DNA of 7,967 nucleotides from an uncultured Gammaproteobacteria bacterium (lineage in GTDB: Bacteria > Pseudomonadota > Gammaproteobacteria > Arenicellales > UBA868): assembly GCA_913051905.1 (NCBI GenBank), contig CAJXBY010000122.1, positions 1-7,967 on the forward strand. The letters are read 5' to 3'. Shown one piece after another: positions 1 to 6,296 of the stretch; positions within the stretch are counted from its first letter, which is position 1; every line of letters begins with the position of its first letter. The position numbers and the translations under genes were made by a program. Below the pieces are notes generated by a model, which was given only the letters and a program-made list of their open reading frames with translations, made no database searches and was not told the DNA's origin.

Positions 1-182
1 TCATCGTGGGTGCTTTTGTCGTCGGCATGGTGATGACACCGCCCGATATCTTTTCTCAGACGATGCTGGCAGTCCCGGTGTGGCTTCTGTTTGAGGCTGG
101 GTTGTATTTCTCAAAGTTCGTCAGGCCCCGAGAGGCAGAGGAAGATGGTCCAAGCGAAGACCTGACTGACCAGCAGGTTTAG
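1..182 (+). CDS. tatC: Sec-independent protein translocase subunit TatC, C-terminal fragment
   Basis: This is the 3' end of a gene that begins outside the window; the reading frame starts at base 3 and stops with TAG at 180-182, leaving 59 codons. The visible part has the TatC C-terminal pattern: a hydrophobic stretch, then [20 protein letters not shown], the conserved proline-rich turn followed by the last transmembrane helix, and a charged, acidic cytoplasmic tail ([18 protein letters not shown]). TatC is the polytopic inner-membrane receptor that binds twin-arginine signal peptides and, with TatA and TatB, exports folded proteins. The rest of the tat operon would lie upstream. No clear terminator follows the stop, so readthrough into the kinase gene 118 bases downstream is possible. 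The assignment rests on the TPPD-FSQ-P-LFE pattern and is fairly secure despite the short fragment. Confidence 0.86.
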   Translation, partial: IVGAFVVGMVMTPPDIFSQTMLAVPVWLLFEAGLYFSKFVRPREAEEDGPSEDLTDQQV

Positions 183-299
183 CTGGCGCTGACGATAAGA
201 ATGGGCAGCTGCACACAAAAAGAACGAACGATTCTTGGTTGATTGGTAGAGACTGATTCCAGGGCCGCACCTCACCGACTGACCACCGATCGAACCTGA

Positions 300-1037
300 A
301 TGGCCGTCAAGAAATCCCTGCCCAAGGTCACCTCGTTTCGTCTGCAGCGCAGTGACCTGCTGGCAGACAAGTACCAGGTTCTGTCACGACTGGGAGCCGG
401 CTGGGAAGGGGAGGTTTACCTGGTCAGAGAAAGGGGCACCCGTATTGAACGCACTGCCAAGATCTTTTTTCCGCGCCGCAATCCCCGTGATCGGGCCCTC
501 CGCTTTAATGCCCGTAAACTGCACAAGCTGAGAAACTGCCCGGTAGTCATCCAGTACCGTACACGGGATTCCTATTTGCACAACGGGACCAAGGTATCCA
601 TCATGTTGTCCGATTTCGTGGAAGGGGAGCTGTTGTCGAAGTTTCTAAGACGGCAGCGCGGCGGTCGACTGTCCCCCTTCCAGGGCATACACCTGCTCCA
701 TGCTCTGGCAAGCGGGATCGAATGCATTCACAGCATGGGCGAGTACCACGGAGACCTGCATACGGACAACATCATCGTGACACGCTTCGGATTGGGGTTC
801 GAGCTCAAGTTGCTCGATATGTTCCAATGGGGTCCGCCGAACGCGGAAAACATTCAGCACGACGTCTACGACATGATACGAATTTTCTACGACGCGATCG
901 GGGGGCAGCGGCACTACGCCCGGCAGCCGGGCGAAGTGAAGGCTATTTGTCGCGGCCTGAAGCGGACCCTGATTGCGCAGAATTTCCGCAGTGCCGGTCG
1001 ATTGACCCGACACCTCGAAAAGATGGAATGGCTGTGA
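300..1037 (+). CDS. Small Hanks-type protein kinase, probably soluble, with a shortened activation segment
   Basis: This 245-residue protein has a eukaryotic-like kinase fold. Visible elements, in order: a glycine-rich loop GAGWEGEV (residues 32-39, GxGxxGxV spacing); the ATP-anchoring lysine in RTAKIFF (K54); the catalytic loop HGDLHTDN (150-157), with D152 and N157 correctly spaced; a metal-binding aspartate in LLDMF (D173) where most kinases have DFG; and a probable helix-F aspartate in QHDVYDM (D188). HGD in place of HRD makes it a non-RD kinase. Only about 15 residues separate D173 from D188, so the activation loop and APE motif are essentially missing. No transmembrane or sensor domain follows, which suggests a cytosolic enzyme. 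The ATG at 300 lacks an obvious Shine-Dalgarno. A PP2C phosphatase gene follows directly, which fits a reversible phosphorylation pair; the substrate is unknown. A small-molecule or lipid-type kinase is possible because HGDLH also occurs in those families. Confidence 0.8.
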   Translation: MAVKKSLPKVTSFRLQRSDLLADKYQVLSRLGAGWEGEVYLVRERGTRIERTAKIFFPRRNPRDRALRFNARKLHKLRNCPVVIQYRTRDSYLHNGTKVSIMLSDFVEGELLSKFLRRQRGGRLSPFQGIHLLHALASGIECIHSMGEYHGDLHTDNIIVTRFGLGFELKLLDMFQWGPPNAENIQHDVYDMIRIFYDAIGGQRHYARQPGEVKAICRGLKRTLIAQNFRSAGRLTRHLEKMEWL

Positions 1038-1040
1038 TCG

Positions 1041-1046
1041 GGAGGG
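1041..1046 (+). promoter_or_regulatory. Strong Shine-Dalgarno just before an in-frame CTG upstream of the annotated phosphatase start
   Basis: GGAGGG lies four bases before CTG at 1051, which is in frame with the phosphatase gene and followed by an open frame. The GTG at 1096 has only weak purine-rich sequence before it. Translation could therefore start at the rare CTG codon, adding 15 residues and shortening the gap to the kinase stop to 13 bases. The evidence is spacing and sequence only. Confidence 0.3.
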
Positions 1047-1095
1047 CAGACTGAATTCACGTACGATCACCCGACCGCCGCTCAGCCTGTCGGGT

Positions 1096-1854
1096 GTGGA
1101 CCTGGAGAGACCGCTGACGCTTTCCTGCCCCTCAGGTGAGGTCGTCGTCTTTACCCACGGTTCTCCGTTAGCTGGACACGAAAACCAAGATGCCGTCGGG
1201 GTGTTCTGCTGGGAAGACGATGGGCTTCTGCTGGCAGTTGCTGACGGCGTCGGCGGTATTCCGGGTGGCGGAGCCGCGGCTGGGCGGGTCATTGAGGTTC
1301 TTGCGCGCTCGCCCGGAGGACCACAGGACGATCCGGTAGGTGACCTTTTGAACGAGGTCAACAAGTCTGCACTCGCTGACAATTCGATCGGTGCAAGCAC
1401 GGTGTCGGCAGTAAGAATCGAGAGAGATCGGCTGACTAGCCATCATGCGGGTGATTCGGCAACGCTGGTCGTCGGGAAACGGGGAAAAATCAAATTGCAG
1501 ACCACGTGTCACTCGCCAGTCGGGATGGCTCTAGCGAGCGGAAAGTTGACTGAACATGAAGCGCTCTTTCATAAAGAACGCCACCTCTTAAGCAATATGG
1601 TTGGAGATAGCCAGCTATGGGTTGAGCGATCTGAATCGATTCTTGTCTCTTCGTCGGATACGGTTGTCGTTGCGAGCGACGGGCTGTGGGACAACCTCTT
1701 TCTTGACGAGGTGATCGAGTGTGTTCGAAAGGACCCGCTGGAAACTGCTGCCGGCCAGCTCGTCAAACTGGCCAGGCATCGTATGACAACCCCTGGCATG
1801 CAGAATCCGGCCAAACCCGACGACCTGAGTTTCATTCTGTACCGAACTCATTAG
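1096..1854 (+). CDS. PPM/PP2C-family serine/threonine protein phosphatase
   Basis: This 252-residue protein (from the GTG at 1096) carries the PPM motif series in order: HENQD (28-32) with metal-ligand D32; AVADGVGG (47-54) with D50 and G51; the GDS motif in HHAGDSATLVV (D120); ASDGLWDN (193-200) with D195; and KPDDLSFIL (240-248) with D243. All the metal-binding acidic residues expected of an active Mn/Mg-dependent phosphatase are present. The length matches the minimal bacterial single-domain PP2C, with no added sensor or membrane segment. It follows the kinase gene on the same strand with a gap of 58 bases, so it probably dephosphorylates the kinase or its substrates. An alternative start at CTG 1051, behind a good Shine-Dalgarno, would add 15 residues before the fold; the catalytic domain is unaffected. 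The family call is secure; the target is unknown. Confidence 0.9.
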   Translation: MDLERPLTLSCPSGEVVVFTHGSPLAGHENQDAVGVFCWEDDGLLLAVADGVGGIPGGGAAAGRVIEVLARSPGGPQDDPVGDLLNEVNKSALADNSIGASTVSAVRIERDRLTSHHAGDSATLVVGKRGKIKLQTTCHSPVGMALASGKLTEHEALFHKERHLLSNMVGDSQLWVERSESILVSSSDTVVVASDGLWDNLFLDEVIECVRKDPLETAAGQLVKLARHRMTTPGMQNPAKPDDLSFILYRTH

Positions 1855-1962
1855 CGTGGTCTTTACCAGCCAATTCGTTTTCCTTTGTTCAGGGCAATGG
1901 CGTTTTTCCGGCACAGACCAACGTCTAACCTGATAGGGCTCACCTTGGTGTTATAGACGACT

Positions 1963-2703
1963 TTGCTCAATCTGGAAGTCTGGCAATACGCGGCGATCGG
2001 GCTGATTTTTGTCTGGAGCGGTTTTGTGCGATCGGGGTTAGGCTTTGGCGGGGCCGCTCTGGCTTTGCCGATGCTACTCCTGATAGTGGACAATCCGCTT
2101 ACCGTGATGCCTATTCTCGCGGTGCAGTTACTGGTGTTCAGCGCGCTCAGTGTTGTCACCCGCCTGGACCACGTGGACTGGCCTTATCTGCTTCGTTCCT
2201 TGCGGCTGTTGCTGCCATTCACGATTGCCGGTGTCGTGGGTTTGTTGAACCTCCCCGGCTCGATCCTCTCCGTCATGGTCTATGGTATCAGTGCAGCGTA
2301 TGCCATCAGTTATCTTGCGGGTCTTGAGTTCAAGAGCAACAGCCGGCTCGCTGACTGGTGTCTGCTGGCTCTGGGTGGATATGCCAGCGGTACCTCTTTG
2401 ATTGGGGCACCGCTTATCGCGGCGGTATATCTACGCCATGTCACGCGGGAACGGCTACGGGAAACATTAATCGTCCTATGGGGTATTCTGGTGACTTTCA
2501 AGATGAGTGCTTTCATCTATGCCGGTGTCGATCTCCAATGGCGACACCAGCTGTGGCTGCTGCCCTGTGCCGCACTCGGGCATTGCCTGGGCCTGTGGCT
2601 GCACCGCCAGCTTATAGCAACACGGGGAAATCTTTTCATGCGGGTGATAGGCGCGGGGCTTTTGACGGTGACGGTGGCAGGACTGTGGCTCAATTTCAGC
2701 TAG
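1963..2703 (+). CDS. TSUP (TauE/SafE) family membrane transporter
   Basis: This 246-residue, strongly hydrophobic protein has about eight membrane segments, roughly at residues 8-24, 30-42, 47-65, 79-97, 99-120, 131-157, 167-188 and 194-214, with a last one at 226-245. The N-terminal SGFVRSGLGFGGAALALP segment (19-36) and the second-half SGTSLIGAPL segment (142-151) are the paired glycine-rich signatures of the TSUP family, which arose by internal duplication. Family members export or import small anions such as sulfite, sulfoacetate or other organosulfur compounds across the inner membrane; the substrate here cannot be read from sequence. The start is TTG at 1963: a TAG at 1954-1956 closes the frame just upstream, and later starts would cut into the first helix. 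There is no clear Shine-Dalgarno. It lies 108 bases after the phosphatase gene, and functional linkage to it is not evident. Confidence 0.85.
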   Translation: MLNLEVWQYAAIGLIFVWSGFVRSGLGFGGAALALPMLLLIVDNPLTVMPILAVQLLVFSALSVVTRLDHVDWPYLLRSLRLLLPFTIAGVVGLLNLPGSILSVMVYGISAAYAISYLAGLEFKSNSRLADWCLLALGGYASGTSLIGAPLIAAVYLRHVTRERLRETLIVLWGILVTFKMSAFIYAGVDLQWRHQLWLLPCAALGHCLGLWLHRQLIATRGNLFMRVIGAGLLTVTVAGLWLNFS

Positions 2704-2745
2704 CTTGAGTCTGCGCCGCGATCTCAAGCTGCTGCCCCTGCAGGG

Positions 2746-2751
2746 TATAAT
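2746..2751 (+). promoter_or_regulatory. Sigma70-type -10 box for tldD-pmbA
   Basis: A perfect TATAAT sits between the transporter stop and tldD. The expected -35 position (about 2723-2728) is a poor match to TTGACA and there is no TGn extension, so strength may depend on an activator. The predicted transcription start near 2757-2759 would leave the ATG at 2764 almost leaderless but gives a normal leader of about 35 bases to the ATG at 2794, supporting the later start. Confidence 0.45.
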
Positions 2752-2783
2752 GCGGCTCCCCCGATGGATTGGTCCGCAATGAC

Positions 2784-2788
2784 AGGGA
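2784..2788 (+). promoter_or_regulatory. Ribosome binding site deciding the tldD start
   Basis: AGGGA lies five bases before the ATG at 2794. The in-frame ATG codons at 2764, 2779 and 2788 lack a comparable site. Starting at 2794 gives 481 residues, the length of E. coli TldD. Confidence 0.5.
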
Positions 2789-2793
2789 TGGGA

Positions 2794-4239
2794 ATGAGTG
2801 ATCCACTGACAACCGCAACTGAGACGCTTCTGAACCCGGCCGGTCTGGGTCAGAGGGATATTGACGTCTTGATCTCGCGTTTGATGTCCAATCAGGTGGA
2901 CTATGCGGATCTTTACTTTCAGTACAGTCGGAACGAGGCATGGTCTCTAGAGGATGGTGCCGTCAAGTCCGGCAGCCGGAGCACAGATCAGGGTGTAGGC
3001 GTGCGGGCTGTCAGCGGAGAGAAGACTGGCTTTGCTTATTCGGATGAGTTTTATCTTCCGATTCTGAAGAGCGCGGCCGATGCGGCGCGTGCTATTGCCG
3101 GCAGTGGTGGCCATGGGGGGGAGGCTGTTCGATGGCGCGACAGACGGGATGTCCAGCTCTACGGCACGTCTGACCCCTTGGCCAGCCTCGACGATGGGGC
3201 CAAGGTCGCGCTACTTGAAAGGGTCGAGGCCGAGGCACGAAACCAGGACTCACGGGTCACTCAAGTCATGGCCAGTCTGGCCGCATCACATGACGTCATA
3301 CTGGTTGCCCGTCACGACGGCAGCATTGCAGCGGATGTGCGGCCGCTGGTACGGCTCAACGTCAGTGTTATTGCGGAAAGCAATGGCCGGCGTGAGCAGG
3401 GCAGTGCCGGAGGGGGCGGCCGGTTTGAATACGGTTGGTTCACTGAAGAGGACCGGGCCCTCGAATTTGCCCGGGAGGCGGTGCGTCAGGCGCTGGTGAA
3501 CCTGGAGGCGGTGGACTCGCCAGCCGGGGCCATGACGGTGGTTCTGGGTCCTGGTTGGCCCGGGATTCTGTTACACGAGGCAATCGGACACGGGCTGGAA
3601 GGTGATTTCAACCGGAAGGGCAGCTCGGCCTTTTCGGGCCGCATCGGTGAGCAGGTCGCCTCGCCGCAGTGTACCGTTGTGGATAATGGGACGCTGGCCG
3701 ACAGGCGCGGCTCTCTTTCCGTAGATGACGAAGGTACGCCCACGTCCTGCACCGTTTTAATCGAGGATGGCGTACTCAAGGAGTACCTACAGGACACCCT
3801 CAACGCTCGCTTGATGGGTGTAGCACCGACCGGCAACGGCCGCCGGGAATCTTATGCCCACCTGCCGATGCCACGCATGACGAACACTTACATGCTGGCG
3901 GGGAACTGTGATCCTAAGGAAGTGGTCGAGTCGGTCGACCAAGGGCTGTATGCCGTCAATTTTGGCGGCGGCCAGGTCGACATTACGTCCGGCAAATTTG
4001 TTTTCTCGACCAGTGAGGCTTATCTGATCGAGAAAGGCAAAGTGACGGCACCAGTCAAGGGCGCAACCCTGATCGGTAATGGCCCAGACGTGCTGACCCG
4101 GGTATCGATGGTTGGCAACGACCTGGCGCTGGACCCCGGCGTGGGAATGTGCGGCAAGGACGGTCAGAGTGTGCCCGTGGGCGTTGGTCAGCCGACCCTC
4201 AGGGTCGATGGACTGACCGTGGGTGGGGTCGAGATTTGA
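2794..4239 (+). CDS. tldD: Metalloprotease subunit TldD
   Basis: TldD is the zinc-bearing catalytic subunit of the TldD/PmbA (TldE) heteromeric peptidase, which cleaves unfolded peptides. In E. coli it matures the RiPP microcin B17 and degrades the antitoxin CcdA. The protein is 481 residues from the chosen ATG. It keeps the HExxxH zinc motif as HEAIGH (H261, E262, H266), the third-ligand cysteine region MCGKDGQS (C453), and long family blocks such as [45 protein letters not shown] and [18 protein letters not shown]. All are almost identical to the E. coli protein, so it should be active. The start was chosen for its Shine-Dalgarno and for the upstream TATAAT. pmbA follows 12 bases after the stop, so the two subunits are co-transcribed. 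A RiPP precursor gene faces this operon downstream, which makes a role in its maturation plausible but not shown. Confidence 0.96.
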   Translation: MSDPLTTATETLLNPAGLGQRDIDVLISRLMSNQVDYADLYFQYSRNEAWSLEDGAVKSGSRSTDQGVGVRAVSGEKTGFAYSDEFYLPILKSAADAARAIAGSGGHGGEAVRWRDRRDVQLYGTSDPLASLDDGAKVALLERVEAEARNQDSRVTQVMASLAASHDVILVARHDGSIAADVRPLVRLNVSVIAESNGRREQGSAGGGGRFEYGWFTEEDRALEFAREAVRQALVNLEAVDSPAGAMTVVLGPGWPGILLHEAIGHGLEGDFNRKGSSAFSGRIGEQVASPQCTVVDNGTLADRRGSLSVDDEGTPTSCTVLIEDGVLKEYLQDTLNARLMGVAPTGNGRRESYAHLPMPRMTNTYMLAGNCDPKEVVESVDQGLYAVNFGGGQVDITSGKFVFSTSEAYLIEKGKVTAPVKGATLIGNGPDVLTRVSMVGNDLALDPGVGMCGKDGQSVPVGVGQPTLRVDGLTVGGVEI

Positions 4240-4251
4240 CCTCGACAGCTG

Positions 4252-5622
4252 TTGCGGTCCGCCGATACTGTGGTTGACGAACAGGAAACCGGACACAGTA
4301 CCCTCGATCCGACAGCACTCGGCGAGGTCGTCGACCTGGCGCTTTCAGAGGCGAGGCAGCGCGGTGCCAGTTCAGCAGAGGCTGCCTCAGCTCTGAGCCA
4401 GGGATTGTCAATCAACGTTCGTCTCGGTGAGATCGAAACCGTCGAACACACCCGAGATCGCAGCCTGATTGTGACCGTCTATTTCGGAAAACAGACAGGC
4501 AGTGCCAGTACGTCAGACTACGGACCGGCATCCATCAAAGAGACGGTACAGGCAGCCTGTAACATCGCGTCCCACACCGAGGCCGATCAATGCAATGGTC
4601 TGGCAGACCAGGAGCGCCTGGCCACCGAGTTTCCTGATCTCGACCTGTACCATCCCTGGCTGCCTTCGGTCGACGAGGCCCGCACCCTGGCCGTGGCCTG
4701 TGAGCAGGCTGCTCTGGAGCACGATGACAGAATAGAGAACTCGGAAGGGGCAACGGTGACCAGCCATGAGGGCTACGAGGTCTACGCCACCTCTACGGGT
4801 TTCTGGGGTGAAAACCGTAAAACCCGACATGGGATCAGCTGTTCGGTCATCGGTCAGGGACAGGATGGAATGCAGCGTGACTACTGGTACAGTAGTGCAC
4901 GCAGAAAGGACCAGATGGACTCTCCCGAACAGGTTGGACTGGAGGCTGCCCGGAGAACGATCCGGCGATTGGATGCGCGAAAGATCAAGACATGTCAGGT
5001 TCCTGTTCTGTTCGAGGCACCGGTGGCATCCAGCCTTCTGTCTCACTTCATAGGTGCCATCAGCGGTGGTGCGCTGTATAGGCGGGCATCATTTCTGCTT
5101 GACCATATCGGCAAACAGGTGTTTCCCGAATTCGCGCGAATTCATGAACAACCACTGCTGAAGGGAGCAATGGGCAGTGCAGCCTTCGACGGTGAGGGTG
5201 TGGCGACCGAGGCGAGTGATATCGTCACTGATGGTGTATTACAGCGTTACGTCTTGGGTTCCTATTCTGCGAGACGTCTGGGCCTCGAGACCACGGGCAA
5301 TGCCGGCGGTGTGCACAATCTCACCATCGAACCCGGAAAACAGGATTTGGCGGACCTCATCACTGGACTGGACACCGGGTTTCTGGTCACCGAGCTGATC
5401 GGTTTTGGGGTCAACACGGTGACAGGAGATTATTCTCGCGGCGCTTCAGGCTTCTGGATAGAGCAGGGCGAGATTCAATACCCCGTTGAAGAGGTCACGG
5501 TCGCCGGAAATTTGCGGGACATCTTTAAAAACGTTGCGGCCGTGGGTCGCGATGTAGATTTCAGGCGCAACGTGCGCTGCGGTTCTTTGCTGGTCGATGG
5601 GCTAACGGTGGCGGGCGACTGA
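4252..5622 (+). CDS. pmbA: Metalloprotease partner subunit PmbA (TldE)
   Basis: PmbA/TldE is the non-catalytic partner of TldD. The two homologous subunits enclose a channel that admits only extended peptides. The 456-residue product matches the family along its length: SINVRLGEIETVEHTRDRSL near the N-terminus, FPDLDLYHPW, RITNTEG-like RIENSEGATV, an SxxRDYWYSSAR segment, GGALYRRASFLLDHIGKQVF, SYSARRLGLETTGNAGGVHN, and the C-terminal GDYSRGASGFWIEQGEIQYP followed by EEVTVAGNL. The HExxxH motif of TldD is absent, as expected. E. coli PmbA is 450 residues, so this is full length. The start is uncertain: TTG at 4252 is used here, with CTG at 4249 and GTG at 4270 as alternatives and no strong Shine-Dalgarno for any. 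The 12-base gap from tldD suggests translational coupling. A probable terminator lies about 167 bases past the stop. Confidence 0.95.
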   Translation: MRSADTVVDEQETGHSTLDPTALGEVVDLALSEARQRGASSAEAASALSQGLSINVRLGEIETVEHTRDRSLIVTVYFGKQTGSASTSDYGPASIKETVQAACNIASHTEADQCNGLADQERLATEFPDLDLYHPWLPSVDEARTLAVACEQAALEHDDRIENSEGATVTSHEGYEVYATSTGFWGENRKTRHGISCSVIGQGQDGMQRDYWYSSARRKDQMDSPEQVGLEAARRTIRRLDARKIKTCQVPVLFEAPVASSLLSHFIGAISGGALYRRASFLLDHIGKQVFPEFARIHEQPLLKGAMGSAAFDGEGVATEASDIVTDGVLQRYVLGSYSARRLGLETTGNAGGVHNLTIEPGKQDLADLITGLDTGFLVTELIGFGVNTVTGDYSRGASGFWIEQGEIQYPVEEVTVAGNLRDIFKNVAAVGRDVDFRRNVRCGSLLVDGLTVAGD

Positions 5623-5770
5623 CCCTTTCGCGACCAAGGCTGCAGCACCGGCAAGTTCCATCTTTGCCCATAGGTGTTAAATACAGCCAGACCCCAAAGT
5701 GAGCAGAATTTGTCGTGTGGTTACGCTCTGAATCTGTATGAGGGAGAAACCAAAGAACGAGCAACCAGGG

Positions 5771-6070
5771 TTACGGCACCCATTTTTCGTAGACCTGCGG
5801 GTCTAATTTTTTCAGCTCGCCTTCTTTGGTGACTTTGTACCCGGCCAACGGACCTCCCCATACTGGGGTTCCCTGTCCGCCGGCAACCTGATCCAGTTCG
5901 TCGTCGGTCAATTCGGCGGTCTCTTCAAAGTCTTCTGCTGAAAAAAGAAAGCCGTATTCTGCCCCCACGCTGATCAAGGTGTTGACTTCATTATCTTTAC
6001 CGATTCGGGCTTTAAGTTCCTCACTTTGTGAGACTTTTTCCAGAAAAAGCTTAAGATTCTCTTTGCTCAA
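5771..6070 (-). CDS. Nif11-type RiPP precursor peptide with a Gly-Gly leader
   Basis: This 99-residue peptide has a Nif11-like leader. It opens MSKENLKLFLEKVSQSEELK, the usual helical start of the family, continues through AEYGFLFSAEDF (37-48), and ends with the cleavage region ELTDDELDQVAGG (53-65). Such leaders bind modifying enzymes and are usually cut after Gly-Gly. The predicted core (66-99, bases 5774-5875) is 34 residues: it opens QGTPVWGGPLAGYK, continues through a charged middle with four lysines, and ends QVYEKWVP. It has no Cys, no Ser, two Thr, two Trp and two Tyr, so thioether or thiazole chemistry is unlikely. The start is TTG at 6070, fixed by a strong Shine-Dalgarno; the upstream in-frame ATG at 6124 falls inside the -10 box. 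The gene lies tail to tail with tldD-pmbA, and a methyltransferase gene lies upstream on the same strand. No dedicated modifying enzyme or peptidase-exporter is visible. An unmodified Gly-Gly bacteriocin-like peptide is an alternative. Confidence 0.83.
   Translation of the reverse strand: MSKENLKLFLEKVSQSEELKARIGKDNEVNTLISVGAEYGFLFSAEDFEETAELTDDELDQVAGGQGTPVWGGPLAGYKVTKEGELKKLDPQVYEKWVP
5790..5812 (+). terminator. Probable intrinsic terminator of tldD-pmbA, inside the precursor gene
   Basis: TAGACC (5790-5795), a TGCG loop and GGTCTA (5800-5805) form a six-pair stem followed by ATTTTTT on the plus strand. It is about 167 bases after the pmbA stop and is the best terminator on this strand after that gene. 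It overlaps the antisense of precursor codons 89-94. The minus strand has no T run after the stem, so it should act in one direction only. Confidence 0.55.
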
Positions 6071-6075
6071 GGTGA

Positions 6076-6085
6076 CTCTCCTCCC
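6076..6085 (-). promoter_or_regulatory. Strong ribosome binding site of the RiPP precursor
   Basis: Read on the minus strand this is GGGAGGAGAG, nearly a full anti-16S match. AGGAG lies seven bases before the TTG at 6070. It is the strongest Shine-Dalgarno in the window, suggests a well-translated peptide, and decides the start codon. Confidence 0.8.
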
Positions 6086-6123
6086 TGATGAACTTCGTGT
6101 AATTTCTGCTTTTGAGATAACCA

Positions 6124-6152
6124 ATCATAATGACCGGAAAATGTCGTTTCAA
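6124..6152 (-). promoter_or_regulatory. Sigma70 promoter of the RiPP precursor
   Basis: On the minus strand, TTGAAA (6147-6152) matches the -35 consensus at five of six positions. After an ideal 17-base spacer, TATGAT (6124-6129) matches the -10 consensus at five of six. The transcription start is expected near 6117, giving a leader of about 47 bases. The precursor gene therefore probably has its own transcript rather than relying only on the methyltransferase gene upstream. Confidence 0.7.
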
Positions 6153-6203
6153 GATCATTTTGCCTGAAGCTTAGAGAGCACGGTGCTGATATAGGCCTGC
6201 CAG

Positions 6204-6219
6204 TGTGATCCCCATCACA
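6204..6219. promoter_or_regulatory. CRP/FNR-family operator, CRP-like
   Basis: TGTGATCCCCATCACA is a perfect TGTGA-N6-TCACA palindrome, the core consensus for cAMP receptor protein and its Vfr-type relatives. Its centre (6211.5) is about 94 bases upstream of the predicted start of the precursor promoter. This is near the -92.5 position that, with -61.5 and -82.5, lies on the face of the helix used for class I CRP activation. Other members of the CRP/FNR superfamily with a similar half-site cannot be excluded. Confidence 0.65.
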
Positions 6220-6277
6220 TAACCTCTGCGGAAGAGGTCGCGTCTGACCGGTTGGTGATGAATTCTGTGGGAAGATT

Positions 6278-6296
6278 TGGACACCGCGGGCGTCCA
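6278..6296 (-). other. Hairpin directly after the methyltransferase stop
   Basis: TGGAC and GTCCA arms, with an inner CC/GG pair after one mismatch, form a GC-rich hairpin abutting the stop codon on its 3' side. No T run follows on the minus strand, so it is at best a weak or Rho-assisted terminator or an mRNA 3'-end stabiliser. Confidence 0.3.

Noticed and set aside
219..236. Small hairpin AAGAA/TTCTT between tatC and the kinase gene as a terminator
   Set aside because: The stem is only five A-T pairs and no T run follows.
645..1400. Long minus-strand open frame of 251 codons across the kinase-phosphatase junction
   Set aside because: It is antisense to two genes with clear catalytic motifs, its product is low-complexity (Ser, Pro, Arg rich) and matches no family I recognise.
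2764..2793. tldD start at the ATG at 2764
   Set aside because: No ribosome site; it lies almost at the predicted transcription start, and the extra ten residues exceed the E. coli length and are not part of the family.
3787..4296. Minus-strand open frame of 169 codons over tldD
   Set aside because: It is a shadow of a highly conserved coding region and has no recognisable domain.
4513..5046. Minus-strand open frame of 177 codons over pmbA
   Set aside because: Antisense to conserved pmbA sequence, with no motif or plausible ribosome site.
5670..5710. Possible remnant of a REP or RAYT-transposase-associated repeat (TACAGCCAGACCCCAAA)
   Set aside because: It vaguely resembles such elements, but there is no second copy, no hairpin and no transposase fragment in the window.
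5774..5875. Spliceotide-type (PlpA-like) core
   Set aside because: The tyrosine-glycine splice motif is absent; the core has GYK and VYE instead, and no radical SAM splicease is visible.
5771..6070. Lanthipeptide, sactipeptide or thiazole-type precursor
   Set aside because: The core has no Cys and no Ser, and no matching synthetase is present in the window.
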